Assembly: GCF_030272615.1 (NCBI RefSeq)
Contig: NC_081415.1
Coordinates: 631,013,240-631,077,239 of the forward strand
From: Cryptomeria japonica
Lineage: Eukaryota; Streptophyta; Pinopsida; Cupressales; Cupressaceae
DNA length: 64,000 nt
Direction: 5' to 3'
The position numbers and the translations under genes were made by a program. Shown in pieces: positions 45,880 to 58,067 of this stretch. The notes beneath the pieces are model-generated. The model made no database searches and was not told the DNA's origin. It saw only the letters and a list, made by a program, of their open reading frames with translations. Each line of letters opens with the position of its first letter. The first letter of the stretch is position 1.

Positions 45880-46241
45880 AAGTGCAACTTAGGGGAATGC
45901 ACTAAAGTCTACAATACAACTAAGCAATGCAAGATGGGTCCCGGCTACTAGGCCATGTTAGGTACCCATGTACAAATGCAAATGCATGAAAACCAATGCA
46001 ATGAAATCTCTCACAAAGTGGGGAAAGAGAGAAAAACCCAATGGGAAAAAACCCTACCCCAAAAGAGAGATGAAAAACTAGATACAAAGAACTCTCATAG
46101 AAGTATGTGAAGGACAAAACCCCATGTGAGGAAAAATTCCCCCCCATATGAGAGAAGAAGAGAAGCTAGGAAGCCCCCCCTCAATGTGGAATCTACACCA
46201 ATGATAGAAGCTCGATGTATGAAGAAACTACTCCACAAACG

Positions 46242-48371
46242 TCAAACAACATTCCTCCCCTTAGGAAAAAACAAAACCAAAGGTGTATCCATGAAGTCTC
46301 CCCAATCATGAAGGGAAGATGAATGAAGAAAACTCATGATGAAAGGAATCTCTGAAAACTGCTCAAGTGTCCCCATGTCAATGTTGAAAAATACCCCCTC
46401 CAAAGGTGGTAAACTATGCCACACTGCTGAAAAAGGCACTCTAAGATCTAGTGGAGATGGATGTAGAACATGTCCCAAAGACTCACATGTCTCCTCAAAA
46501 GATAAAGAGACCTCCTCCAACTGTTGTACATAAGTATCCACAATCATGTCAACCTTGAAAGAATGATCATGTAGAGAATGAACAAGAGGGTCAGAGTGTT
46601 CCCTCGCAATAATCAAAGAAGGATCACCTTCATCAAAGAGAAGATGAATGTCATCAATGATGTCTCCCAAATCTACAATGTAGGATTCCACAAACAAACC
46701 TGCAATGTCGTTCAAGTAATCATCCCATGAATCTAAAGCTAGAAGACAATGAATATCCTACTGCACTGAATCACATGAAGGAAAAACTGTTGCACTATCC
46801 GCATCATCAGGTGCAATAGGTGATGTGATATCAATATGAGGAGATGAAATATAAGACTCAAGAATGGGTTCACATGTGAGAATCCCCATGTTCAAGTGCC
46901 CAAAGTTCTCCTCAAAATATGAACCATCACAAGAAGTGTGATCAACATGTGTAGAATCATCAAATGTGAAATCATCATCATCAACAAAATCTAAAAAGGA
47001 GTATAACCGAGATGCATGATCAACCACCCCAGTCGCAATGATAGCTCTAGTCTCCAAATCTCTAATGAAAACTGACTCAGGTGTGAACTCCACAACTCTC
47101 TTAGTTGCGCCATGTGTGATTTGATAGATGGAAAGGAGATTGTTTGTCAAGTGGGGTACACACAACACATCATTGAAGGAGTTATCCCCAATGTCAATAG
47201 ATCCTTTCCCAATCACATCCATGTATGTATGATTGCCCATCAAAATCTGTGGCATGGTGCAAGGCTCAAATGTAGAGAACATAGACTGTGAAGATGCCAT
47301 ATGATGAGAAGCCCCTGAATCTAGAAGCCATCTCTCTGAATCATGACTAGTAGTAGCACATAGAGCTTTTCCTTTTCTTGTCCCAAAAGAGTGAGTCTTC
47401 CCACTTGTAGAAGCCATGAATGCTTGCCCTTTTCCTTTTGAATGTGAGGAAGTGGAAGTTGATGAATCATCCTTCTTGTAGACATTAGGCAAATCAATGT
47501 TATGCTTTTTGATGATATGTGTGAGCTCATCAATCTTCTTAGAATGGCAACGACGCTCCTCATGACCAAACTTTTTACAATAGGCACAAGTAGGTCTCTC
47601 CCTCTTTGGTGAGTTATCCCTCTTGGAAGAGGATGAATCTCCTTGTTGTGGAGAAGATGGTGCTTTGTCCTTAGGCTTTGATTACCATTTATTCTTGTTT
47701 GAGTTGTCCTTTCCTTGATTTCCTTTGTTCCCTTGATTTGCCACTAATGCTTGAGACTTAGAATCCTTAAGAATGCCCATGCTTATCAACCTAGTTTGTT
47801 CCATCATCAACATTTCATTGAAAGCATCAAATGTAGGCATTGTGTAGCTTGAACCCATTGTCATCCTATGGGTTTGGAAACTAGAAACAAATGTTGCATA
47901 TTCTTGTGGAAGCTTGCCTATCAAGTTGAATATCAATTGAGTATCCTTCTTATCAATGTCACAATCTTTGAGTTGTGCCCTCAACTCATTTGCCTTAGTG
48001 ACATAATCTTGTATAGTATCAAAGTTCTTGGGATCTAACATGGTGAGATCACTATCAATTTGATATCCCCTAATCTCATCAACTTGACCATACAAGTCTT
48101 GAAACTTTTGCCAAGCATCCTTGATTAGAGTACACTTCTCAATATGAAAAATGAGATCCTTTGATACATACTTTCTTAAGGTACCAATTGCCATGATATT
48201 TTTAGTGAGCCAATCCAAGTGACCAACTGGATCAACCTTAGGATCAGTAGGAGCAACAATAGTTCCATCAATGTAATGAGTTAGTCCTTTTTCCATAAGT
48301 TTACTCCATGCATCAATTTTCCAAGTAGCATAATTATGAGGAGTTAAGGGAGGAAACTTAGAAGAACCCAT
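46242..48371 (-). pseudogene. Copia gag-protease frame with an unrecognised C-terminal domain; two in-frame stops
   Basis: From the minus-strand ATG at 48,371 (MGSSKFPPLTPHNYATWK) one frame runs 710 codons to 46,242. Gag covers residues 1-220. The zinc knuckle CAYCKKFGHEERRC lies near 47,585. The protease has an intact WLLDSGASHHM near 47,335. The sequence then reaches a GAG-pre-integrase-like NFGHLNMGIL near 46,900. No integrase, RT or RNase H follows. Instead about 210 acidic residues follow (for example VDLGDIIDDIHLLFDEGD), which I do not recognise. Stops are TAA at 47,684-47,682 and TAG at 46,760-46,758. There is no frameshift. It needs a partner element for transposition. Confidence 0.88.
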
Positions 48372-49187
48372 AGCAGCAAAAAAGGAAGGAACACAAGAGC
48401 ACAAAAGCATAAGAGACACCCCCCCAAATTAACTCAATCAAAGTACCCCCCAAAAATGATGATTTTGGCACTTTATATGTAGTGTGTGTATGATAGGTCA
48501 CTTGCAAAACAAGGCTAAGTAGACTTCTGATTTCAATTTACAACTTCTCAAAATGAGATCTAAGAGACTTCAACAAATACTGCTAGTGATCTAAACTGAG
48601 ATCCAAGCAAAATGCAAGTACCAAATATGCCAAAAATGGCCAAATAATAAAAGTACAATTTTTACTCAAAATCACTACAAACAAATGGTAGATTATGAAA
48701 GTAGATGAAAAAATATGCGCTTTCAAAAAAAACGGCACCTGAAAAGGAGTCCATATGAGCCCAAACGAAGCCTCCAAAGTTGTAAAAATCGGGATTTTGC
48801 AATTTCCAAAAAAATTGTATCCGAAAATCAAAAAAATTCTACACCACTGTACAGATCACAAAATTCTACCCCAAAACAAAAAAAAATTTCTCCTAAAAAC
48901 GAGTCCGGATGAGTGAGATATCGCTATTTGAAAATTGCTTGCAAAATTATAATTTCTGGAAAATTTCCGCCGCAGCGTCAAACTTCAAATGCCTCTAGAT
49001 TTGGCCTCCGAAGTCCGATTTGGATGAAACAAAAGGCAAAACTGACTTTCTTGGACCTCCTCAATCCAATGGTAACCTCAAATTTGACCCATCAAGCTTC
49101 AATAATAACTCGCAATAGAAAACTCCAAAATACACAATACCAAATAGCATCAATTTCTCTCAATTAGCAAACCAATGACACTCTAAT
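48372..49187 (-). other. Leader of the minus-strand copia
   Basis: An 816-bp untranslated leader between primer-binding site and gag. No frame with recognisable motifs. Poly-pyrimidine and T-rich runs lie near 48,720-48,900. Confidence 0.6.
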
Positions 49188-49200
49188 GGCTCTAATACCA
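49188..49200 (-). other. Primer-binding site of the minus-strand copia
   Basis: The minus strand reads TGGTATTAGAGCC directly after the LTR end, one C-to-T change from the canonical TGGTATCAGAGCC. Confidence 0.9.
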
Positions 49201-49662
49201 TGTGAGATTTTGCCAAGATCAAGAGGCAATGGAAAGCACAAATAAGAGAGAACAAAATAGATGATAGAAATAAACTATATTCTATCAAGATGAAAAATAT
49301 GATCAACTGGATCATTAAGCATTACATACAATGAATATAAGCCTGCTTATATAGGCAAGGCTATATGGATATGTGAGCACACAAACATGAAATGTGGCTC
49401 AATAGGAAACAAGGGTAGGTAGGAAATAGGTGTGGTTAATTAGGAGAAATAATATAATAGTCCACATGAGGTGGATCACCCACTAAATGTGGAGTGTAAC
49501 AACAAGATCACACCATAAAAAGTGTAAATTCTCCTACACACACTATCCCAATATGGCACAAACACCCAAGTGTCTCATACCCAAACTATTATAAAATGCA
49601 TTTCCTAAGTAAACTAAGTATAGTGTAATAATATCCATGATGAATAATTATTTACACCAACA
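49201..49662 (-). mobile_element. 5' LTR of the non-autonomous copia (462 bp)
   Basis: It is collinear with 45,429-45,870 and runs from TGTTGGTG (minus strand, 49,662) to ..ATCTCACA (49,201). It is followed by the primer-binding site on one side and by the CAAAT target duplication at 49,663-49,667 on the other. Confidence 0.93.
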
Positions 49663-50033
49663 CAAATAAATTGAATGAAACATGTTCTCCTTGGATGATA
49701 TCAATGAACATTGTAATTGATACGCTATAAATTTAAAAGGCACTAGGATTTAATAATCCTAGTTGTATTCTACAAAAAGAATAAAGACTGAATTGGTTCT
49801 TGGTTCTAAGATAGTAGGGGGGAAATGCTAGAGAAGCCATTACAAAAATTATGCCTTGTAAACTAAGCAATCTTATTTCAAATAAATTGAATGGTATGTT
49901 CTCCTTATGAGATCAATGTTGTAATTGATACACTAAAAATTTAAAAAGCACTAGAATTCAATATTCTAGTTGTATTCTACACAAAGAATAAATAATGAAT
50001 TGGTCCTAGGATAATAGAGGTTCACAAAGAGTC

Positions 50034-50480
50034 TATTTCAACCAATCTATTGGGTAAAAATATCAACAAGATGGTGATCAAATTTATCCTCAAATAAAAA
50101 ATTGGAAGCCTATAACTTTGTTAAATGTCTCGTATAATATTTGTGTTAGTCATTGCTTTAATATATTACAAGGGCTTGCCTCAAATCATTGCTCCCTCTC
50201 AAGTTGAATTTTTGGAAAGGTGTATTTTAGAAAGTACATTGACTAGTTGGGAAGAAATATTGCGGCTTAAAAACTCTTAGCCAAAATGTTTCCATGGCCC
50301 TAATTGATTTTGAAAAAACATATGATAGGATCGAATGGGAGTTTATCCTTTTGGTGATGAAGTTACTAGGTTTTGGCTGAAATTTTTGCAAATATGTTGA
50401 CATGTTTTTCGAGGATGCTTCTACCCAAGTTAGTGTAAATAAGGAATTGTTATAGATTGACATTCTATGAAGTTATTGAA
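50034..50480 (+). pseudogene. LINE reverse transcriptase fragment
   Basis: The stretch near 50,285-50,450 reads SQNVSMALIDFEKTYDRIEW and then LLGFG, FFEDAS and VSVN. This is the first RT block of plant L1 elements (LDFEKAYDRIEW ... LGFG ... DAS). Its position after the fragments at 44.05 and 45.1 kb fits one LINE, split by the SINE and the copia. The YADD block was not found. Confidence 0.62.
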
Positions 50481-50489
50481 GGTACTTAT

Positions 50490-51360
50490 ATGCTTATATC
50501 CTGCTCTTTTTCTTTTTTATTAAAGCAAAAACTTGTTTTGAGGGGACCCAAAACCCTATACAATAAGATTTTGAAAGGATCTGGAACCCACAACCAGAAA
50601 GTTGTCCAAACATAAGGAACATGAAAGCATAGACAACCAAGGAAAAAAGACTGCAAAAAGAATAACTTGTAGCCAACCACCCTAAAACAAGGCTACAAAA
50701 AGAACAGCTTGCAGCCAGCCTAAAACCAGCCCCTGAACAAGAACCATCAAGATTTATATGTAGAGCTACTCTTGTGGGAGTGGAGAGTCATGTCAAAAGA
50801 AGGCTTAGAGAACTTTTCGTTCTTTCCCTTAATAGATATCCAACCCTCTTTCACATGCGCTTCCATGTCATGCCAAACCAACACCCCATTTTCCTATGAA
50901 TGAAAGCCAATGGCCACAGTCGTAGAAAAATCATCTGTATTCCTCCTTGAAGGCATGGCCTTATCAGAAGGGCCACTAGAATTAATTGTCGGAGCATTAT
51001 CACCAGAATTAGCATCCTGAGGCCCATTCACTCTCACATTAGGGGTTGCAGCAGCAACAACCCACCAATTGTGACATCTGGAGATGATGCCCCAAGATCT
51101 TGAGATTCCAAAGCAACCACCTCAAAAAAAAATTTAGGTTGTTCAAATTTCTTCTCAATTGTATAATGTTGATGAGAAGCGCTTTTCCACCAAGTGGCAG
51201 TCATAGCCTTTTTCTCAAAACCATAATGCGCAGCCGCATGGCCAGTTTTAAAACATCTTCTACATCTGAAGGGAATCCCTTCATAATCCAAAGATTGGAC
51301 CCAAGAACCCTTAGAAGATTTAAGTAAACCCTCAGCAGGCAACCCTTTTGAAACAAATAC
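50490..51360 (-). pseudogene. LINE ORF1-like fragment with zinc knuckle and A-rich tail
   Basis: The minus-strand frame 51,342-51,034 has EGIPFRCRRCFKTGHAAAHY, the zf-CCHC_4 knuckle of plant L1 ORF1 (final Cys now Tyr), after a GSWVQSLDYE segment. Downstream on the same strand the sequence ends with TTTAATAAAAAAGAAAAAG near 50,507, like a LINE 3' tail. ORF2 is missing between them, so this is an internally deleted or short derivative. Confidence 0.58.
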
Positions 51361-54338
51361 TATTGTTATTGTAGCTTAAGATATACTATTGTTGAAAAAA
51401 GGTAAATTATTATAAATGTTATCCATTTAAAGAGTATGCAAATTTGATTTTTATTAATGCACCACTCGGTTAACCTTGAGAGATTATATGCAAGAAAATA
51501 GAAATCAATAAATCATGACAAATAAACACATCACACAAGTATATTAATATTCAACATGAGTACACGCATAAGCCACTTTATCCCTTTAATTTGATAGCAT
51601 TTTGGTAGCCCCTATGTACCTATGAAATCTCTATAAAACTCACTACTTTAATCCCTTATGGATGTACAACTATTAATAGGTACATAGGAAAGATGGTTTT
51701 ACAATACCATGGGCACCAAACCATCAACCAAGAAAACAACACAAAAGTATCCAAAACAAACAATAAGGGGCAAAAAATATTGAGGGCACTACAACTAAGC
51801 CCCTCATCATAGCACTCAACTCCAACTAGCGAGGATGAGAGGGTCTTCAAGCCCACTTGTCACATACATAAAATTGCAATTAAATATCACTCGACCCTAT
51901 CATATACTGTACATATTCGAAAGATGATTATCTTTGTTCACCTATGGAAGGACTAATTCTTCTAGCCATGAGAGCATAATAGAATTTTAATTTGTAAATG
52001 ATTCTTCTTTTGTCTTGTGTTCGATATGGGCAAGTTTGAAAGATTTAAGAATAGACTCTCTATATATTCCCTTTATTCTAGATAGGTCCATTTCAATGAA
52101 TAATTTGGTATTTTGAGTTGGATTGAGTCTTCCATTAACTAGATCCTAGATAAAGAGTGGGTTTGGGTTGGCTGGCTACTTGATTGACAAAATCCTAGAT
52201 TATGTGACAATTTGTAGAAGGAACCCCTTTTCCAACCAATCTTAAGAAAGAAATGGCATTGTGTTAATGTGAGATGTAAATATTAAAGACTTAACAATGG
52301 TCCTAATGGGCATATGGATAATGCTCAATATGACAAGTCAATTGGCCAAAGCATTCCCTTGATGATAATAGTGTACTAAATTTCTTTGGCCTCAACAAGA
52401 ACCAAAGGGTAGTTCCTCAAACAATGATAATTCTAATGATACTACAAAGTCATTTCTAGAAATTTCTATTAGCACATGCCTCGAGTGGTTCATTAAGATA
52501 TGTACAAAATATAGAACTAAGACTCTGGAATGTTAGGTTCAATAACTGATCAACACTATTGATAAGAAAGGAAAAAAAAACAACAAAGAAAAAGGAAAGT
52601 AAATATAATTTTCTTCCCTTGGCATTTTTGTTTTGTTAGTTTGGTTCCTTTTGGTAAGGCTTTATATTGATATTGTCACTAGATTATAATATAATATGTG
52701 GTCTTTTGCTAGCTACTTGTGAGTTATTCTATGTTGGCTATAGTCTCCTTTTTTCCTAGTGCTTTGTTGGAGCTAAAAATTGGTATTAGTTTTCTCTAAT
52801 CTAATTAAATGAGTTATATCTGTTCATTTTTCCCCAAATATAGTTCTTTTTTTAACAAAGGATCTTTTGACCTGAGATGAAGTTTGAATAGCCAAATGTC
52901 CTATCATTAAAATAATCCCTATGCCATGTTTTCCAACCAATAGTTTCTTTTGAGCTAATGTTGCTCAATCCTTTTGTGGAAATATTGCCCCAAATTAATC
53001 TCATTCAACATTACAAAATTAAGAATTTGACATTTAATGATATTGTAATCTTCTAAATGATACACAATGGTTAAAGTCTCCATGAGTTATGAATCATCCC
53101 AAGGAATAACTACACATAGATGGGCATCCCTAATTTCACCATGGGAAGGCGTGAATTATTAGGGAATGCAAATAATTGTATTATCTATCTAGCCCAAGAA
53201 TTAGAAGAATCTATTGTTAATGCATTTTAAATGTCGAGCTTTATCCTTCTCAAATAATGTTGTATAAAAGCATATTCAAGTCCCATTCAAAAAAAGATTT
53301 ACAACCAAAACTAGGCATCTTTTCAAGAGAAGGGTTGTTATCTCAAACAAGGAATGCTCTTCCAAAATTCAAGGATCTATTTGGTAACAAGGAAAAATAT
53401 ACCAGGTGTAAAAAATGTTACACAATTCTATTAATACATCTTGAATGGACAATGAAAATCTAAGATTGCTAAACAATGACAATTGCTAAAATTAGCTCTC
53501 CTGTGAAGAAAAAGAGTACATTAGAACTAGGCCCCTCTTGGTAAAAGAACATCCCTTGACAAGACCCTATAATTACACAACAATATATATTGGGTCCAAT
53601 TCACCTATAAAAACAAGAAGTGGTAGCACTTTGCTCATCGTCTAGTACAAGATTTGTGTTTAAATAGTTTGCTAAATTGTAGTACATTATCATCTCAAAG
53701 TAAACAATATTTTTTTGTCACTAAATGTAATGAGAAGTCAAAACATGCAAAAAATAAAAAAATAAAAAAAATCCCATGAATATCTTGGTCAAGAAATGCT
53801 TTGACCAAAAAACTAATAATTATTCTAGTCAAAACAAGATAAATAATAGTTGAAATGGATAGTGTAGTAGTACAAAAGTCAAAGCAACTTGTATAACTTG
53901 TTGATGTGATAAATGAATCCAATTATATAATCTCCTTAATTCCTCCATTATTAAATCCAAAGTAAGAATAGACAAAAGAGATAGTTTAATGATGCATAAA
54001 TAAAAGTCTTTTTATGTAATACAGTATATCAAGCAAGCATAACTTAACAAATTAAATAAAGATATGGACTCTTGTGCACCCCAAAACTGTATTGCACTTT
54101 TAGATTCAATATAACAATGGAAAAAATTCTTCTATAGTAGATGTGACCAAACACAATTTTTTTCACAATAAAATGGATTGATTCATGCAAGACAAGGTTA
54201 AATTTTATTTATAACAAAAAGGTGGATTTTTATACAAGCTACTATATAATTACAATGACTAGTTCCAATGAACATTCTAGTAGCATTGCATATAAGACAC
54301 CTACCAATATTAATGATCTAACATACTACTACCTAACA
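51361..54338. other. AT-rich intronic sequence, nothing recognised
   Basis: No coding motif, no LTR signals and no plausible exon. Short open frames match nothing I know. Confidence 0.5.
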
Positions 54339-54717
54339 TTACTTACTATCAGTGGTGGATGTGTCGCCTGGTTAACATCCTACTCCTATTGCTGACAATC
54401 ACACCAAGGGGATTCCTCCTCCCTTGTGTTGGTGTTCCAAATGATAGTGTTGTGTGGATTGTTGTTCGTTGTAGGAAGAAAGATCATTCTTCCTCTTCTT
54501 CCCAAACTCTAAACCTCGAGTTGTGAGTGAAACTTCTACCCACCCTTGACGTGGGTTACTAGTTGCTCTGCTAACGTGTTGCAAAATGGTTATTTTTGGG
54601 TTTTGTTGTCAAAGGTTTGTTCTTGACCAGTTCTATGTAGCCTTCTTGGCTTGCCTTTGTATAGGGTCAACACCCTTGTTTTGCTACTTTTTTAATAAAA
54701 AACTTTACTTACTATCA
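54339..54717 (+). mobile_element. 353-bp retroposon with 13-bp target duplication
   Basis: TTACTTACTATCA is found at 54,339-54,351 and 54,705-54,717. The insert between them ends TTTTTTAATAAAAAAC, an A-rich tail as in LINE- or SINE-type insertions. Its body is richer in G and C than the flanks. An A-box-like TGGTGGATGTG sits at its start (one mismatch), but no good B box was found. It is either a SINE of another family or a 5'-truncated LINE. Confidence 0.75.
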
Positions 54718-56439
54718 TGTGACAAAATGTGACTGTATACCAAAATAGCTCATTTACATTAAAAAACAAAAAAACGTCATCTTGATGAACACTTCATGCC
54801 CTCCCCCTAGAGAAAATTTATCCCCAAATCTTAATAGTCAAACATAAGCTTGCCTATGCATCTTCTTTTTCTACTTCTATGTTCTTCACTTGGATGTAAT
54901 CATATGAAGCCACTTGAAAGAGTATAAACTATTCAAAAGTTATTCGTGTGTAAAAATAGATGTAGTAACCAAGACAATATTATAGACAACTTCTGTAATG
55001 GATATAAGATTCATCAAATCGAAGTTAAATATTTTTCTTAGTTTGTACACATAGTATCAGACATGGAAGACTCGTTATATAGAAAAAAATCACAAAATGC
55101 ATAGCAATAAATATTTTCTTTGTAAAAGAAAAGCTCGCAAATGTTATCATCATTCAACAAAAAGAAACTTCACAACATTAAATATAAACATCTTCCACTT
55201 ATATCCTCACAATTAATTCTTTCGTAATTGATGCCACATCTAAGTGTAAATTTATTGAGGCCTCTATCAAATGCATTGTATATTGAGTCTTATAAAAGCA
55301 TATATCTTCAATTTCTCATGATTTCTCCCAAATAAATAAACATGAGGAAACCTCCACACCCAAATAGTGGATTGTATTTGCACATCCAAGTTAAAATCAA
55401 TCGAAAGAAATACTTCTTCAAAAGATGTTATAAAACATAATTATATTGATATATAAAAATGAATTGATTCATCATATAGATAGGGTAAACCCTTAATCCT
55501 TATGTATAACAAAATGGATAACTTCAAGTACAAGCTCTATTGCAAAATCAAAATAACATGGTCCAATGAACCTTCCAATAACTTCTCATATAAAACACCT
55601 ACTGAAATTACTCATCTAATTAACACCACTAGCATACTATTATGTGAAAAATATAAGCTTTTTAACAAAATGGCCTAAATAACAAAATATATTGTGTTTA
55701 GAATCATAACACAAATATCACTAGCTTAACTGCAAGACTAATACTTGAAGATAAAAATCACTTTTCAACTCCCATGCATTGCTTATTTTTAACAATCTTT
55801 GTCAGAGCTTGATGTCTAAATGAATGCAAATGCGACACAAAAGAGTTTTTATCATCCATTGTGGAAAGAACTAGACTCAATTTATAAACAAAAGTCATCT
55901 TATGGTACCGATAAGAAAAAATAAAAAATCATCTTATGACTTCATCAAAAAAGGAAATCAAGAAAGCAAGAGATTTTTAAGTTATGGCTTAAAAAGTATA
56001 TAAGGATGTAAATGTGTTATATATAATCACTTGGAAATAACATAATAGGTTTTATTCTTATACTTTACTTTAAATATGTTACCAATTTTATAGGAAATAA
56101 CACTTTTCATAAATAAAGAGTATTTACAAATGGTCATTTACAACATAACAAAGTGGCCCAATTGATAAAGTAAGAAACCTCAAGTAATTGCAAAGTACCA
56201 TAGCTCCTACATATCTGACCATCCATAGTGAGTGAACAACCATACTTTGGCTATTGTTTTAGTCTTCACATTTAGTATTGATGTCATGGAAATAGGGACA
56301 AGGCAACAACAAAGTTCAATGTTAATAAGTTAGTTTCAACCATAAAACCAAAACAAAGAACTAAAAACCATTCCAAACATATCAAAAGAGATTTCAAAAA
56401 TCATGAAAGAAGTTTAACAAAATAAAAGAAAGGAGAAGA
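54718..56439. other. AT-rich intronic sequence, nothing recognised
   Basis: No coding motifs, and no long repeats detected by eye. Confidence 0.5.
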
Positions 56440-56683
56440 GCCTCCTTAAGAAGCTTCCATGATGCCTTTTGATGATTCTCCCTTGTTTCTATGCTCTCCA
56501 ACTCCCAAATGAGTGTAGCTCTCAGCTTTTAGCACTAGCCATGGATGTCATATGGAGATTCAATTGGATGTGATAAACAAATGCTATGCAAGTGTAGGTA
56601 GTGATGCTATGAAAAAGCTCTATGCTAATACCAATATAGCAACAATACTCTAATGCTTCCTTCTTTGCTTGAGGAGAAGGGTT

Positions 56684-56693
56684 CTATTTATAG
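56684..56693 (-). promoter_or_regulatory. TATA box of the Tat LTR
   Basis: The minus strand reads CTATAAATAG, followed by a purine/pyrimidine-mixed leader (AACCCTTCTCCTC). It is a good match to plant TATA boxes in an expected place. Confidence 0.55.
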
Positions 56694-57464
56694 AAGAAAT
56701 GGGGAAATGAAGGGTTAAGATTGAGCAATCTTAACAAGGGCTAGGATTAAAAGATATTCAATCCATGTGAGACTTTCAACCCAATCCCATGTTGACAAGT
56801 GTCACCATGAGGAGGCTTGAGAAGAGAGATAAGGAGCATTAAATGTTTGAGGGGACATGATGGCTACCCTAGGGGGTTGGCTTAGGGTTAGGTTAATGGA
56901 TTATTCCTTTTATCCAAGGGATAAATGAATGTGCAAGGGTTAAATGGTTACCTTAGTCAAAGAAATAAATGTTTTGAAGAAACCCATGAGTCAAAAGGAT
57001 GGTTAAGTTAGAGGAAAGTCTCTAACCAAAGGTAAAAGATGAGTTAACCATAAATGGTTATGTAAGAGCCTTTAATGGTTTGGAAGACTTTAGAGGTTAA
57101 CCATTTGAAGACATGAACCCTTTAATGGTTATTGGAGATTTTGGAGGTTTTTGAGAAGTGACTTCCTTTTATTTAAGAATGTGACAATGATTAGGATAGG
57201 ATTAGGTTAATTAAAAGGAGTTAGAAGAATCTAGAAGGGATTTAGGCATGCAAGTGGATTTTGTAGGAGAATGCAAGTGGGAGGAATTTTGGGATTTTCA
57301 ATTAAAATAAAATCATTTATTTCAATTAAATGGTGTAATTTACATTTGGATAGATATTTAAATAAATATTAATTTATTTAAATGTGAATGTAAATTTTGG
57401 ATTTTATTTAAATAAATCTTAATTTATTTATATTAGAAAAAGGAAGACAAAGCATTAAATGCTT

Positions 57465-57690
57465 GAAGACTTTGAGGGAAACCATTAAAGGCTTAAGAAG
57501 ACTCTAGAAAGAAGCCATTAAGTTTGAAGACTTTAAGGGAAACCATTAAAGGCTTAAGAAGACTCTAAAAGGAAGCCATTGAGTTTGAAGACTTTAAGGG
57601 AAACCATCAAAGGTTTGAGAAGACTCTAGAAGGAAGCCATTAAGTTTGAAGACTTTAAGGGAAGCAATTAAAGGTTTCAAGTGGGTGAGG
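57465..57690. repeat. 61-bp minisatellite in the LTR U3
   Basis: Units start at 57,465, 57,525, 57,587 and 57,648 with GAAGACTTTAAGGGAAACCA or close variants. Each also holds AAGAAGACTCTA and AAGCCATTAAG. There are three full units and a partial fourth. Confidence 0.92.
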
Positions 57691-57699
57691 ATAAAAAGG

Positions 57700-58050
57700 A
57701 TTTTAAATAAATTATTTATTTATTTAAAATAGTAACTTGCATTTGTAAGAAAATGCAAGTGGGTGGAGGATAAAAGTGATTTAAATAAATGTTAATTTAT
57801 TTAAATGTGAGAGATGGGGTTTTGGGGGATTTAAATAAATAGATATCAATTTATTTAAATGTGAGAGAAGATTTAATTAAACAAATATGAATTATTTATT
57901 TAATTAATGGTCTAAATTTGGTTAAGTGAATTAAATCAATAAATTGAATAATTTATTTAATTAATAGGAGAAGAGGGTTAAAATGAATTAATTATTGATT
58001 GATGATTAAATAATCAAATAAATACTAAATATTCATTTAATTAAGTGGAC
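57700..58050. repeat. AT palindrome array in the LTR U3
   Basis: Repeated TTAAATAAAT..ATTTATTTAA units, five or more, match the array at 140-375 in kind. Similar units continue at 57,300-57,440. Confidence 0.75.
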
Positions 58051-58067
58051 AGATTTATGTGTGTACA

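Larger units (their letters stand above)
45365..50033. repeat. 216-bp tandem duplication, first copy split by the copia element
   Basis: Copy 1 is 45,365-45,428 plus 49,668-49,819. Copy 2 is 49,820 to about 50,033. Both start GGGAAATGCTAGAGAAGCC and share TTATTTCAAATAAATTGAATG, CTAGTTGTATTCTAC and GAATTGGT. Copy 2 keeps the uninterrupted site TTTCAAATAAATT (49,876-49,888) that the copia used in copy 1. Confidence 0.88.
56440..58067 (-). mobile_element. 3' LTR of a Tat-lineage Ty3 element (low-coordinate end approximate)
   Basis: On the minus strand it starts TGTACACACATAAATC at 58,067, right after a polypurine tract. U3 holds AT palindromes and a 61-bp minisatellite. A TATA box CTATAAATAG lies on the minus strand at 56,693-56,684. 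The end near 56,440 is an estimate because the partner LTR is outside the window. Confidence 0.65.
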
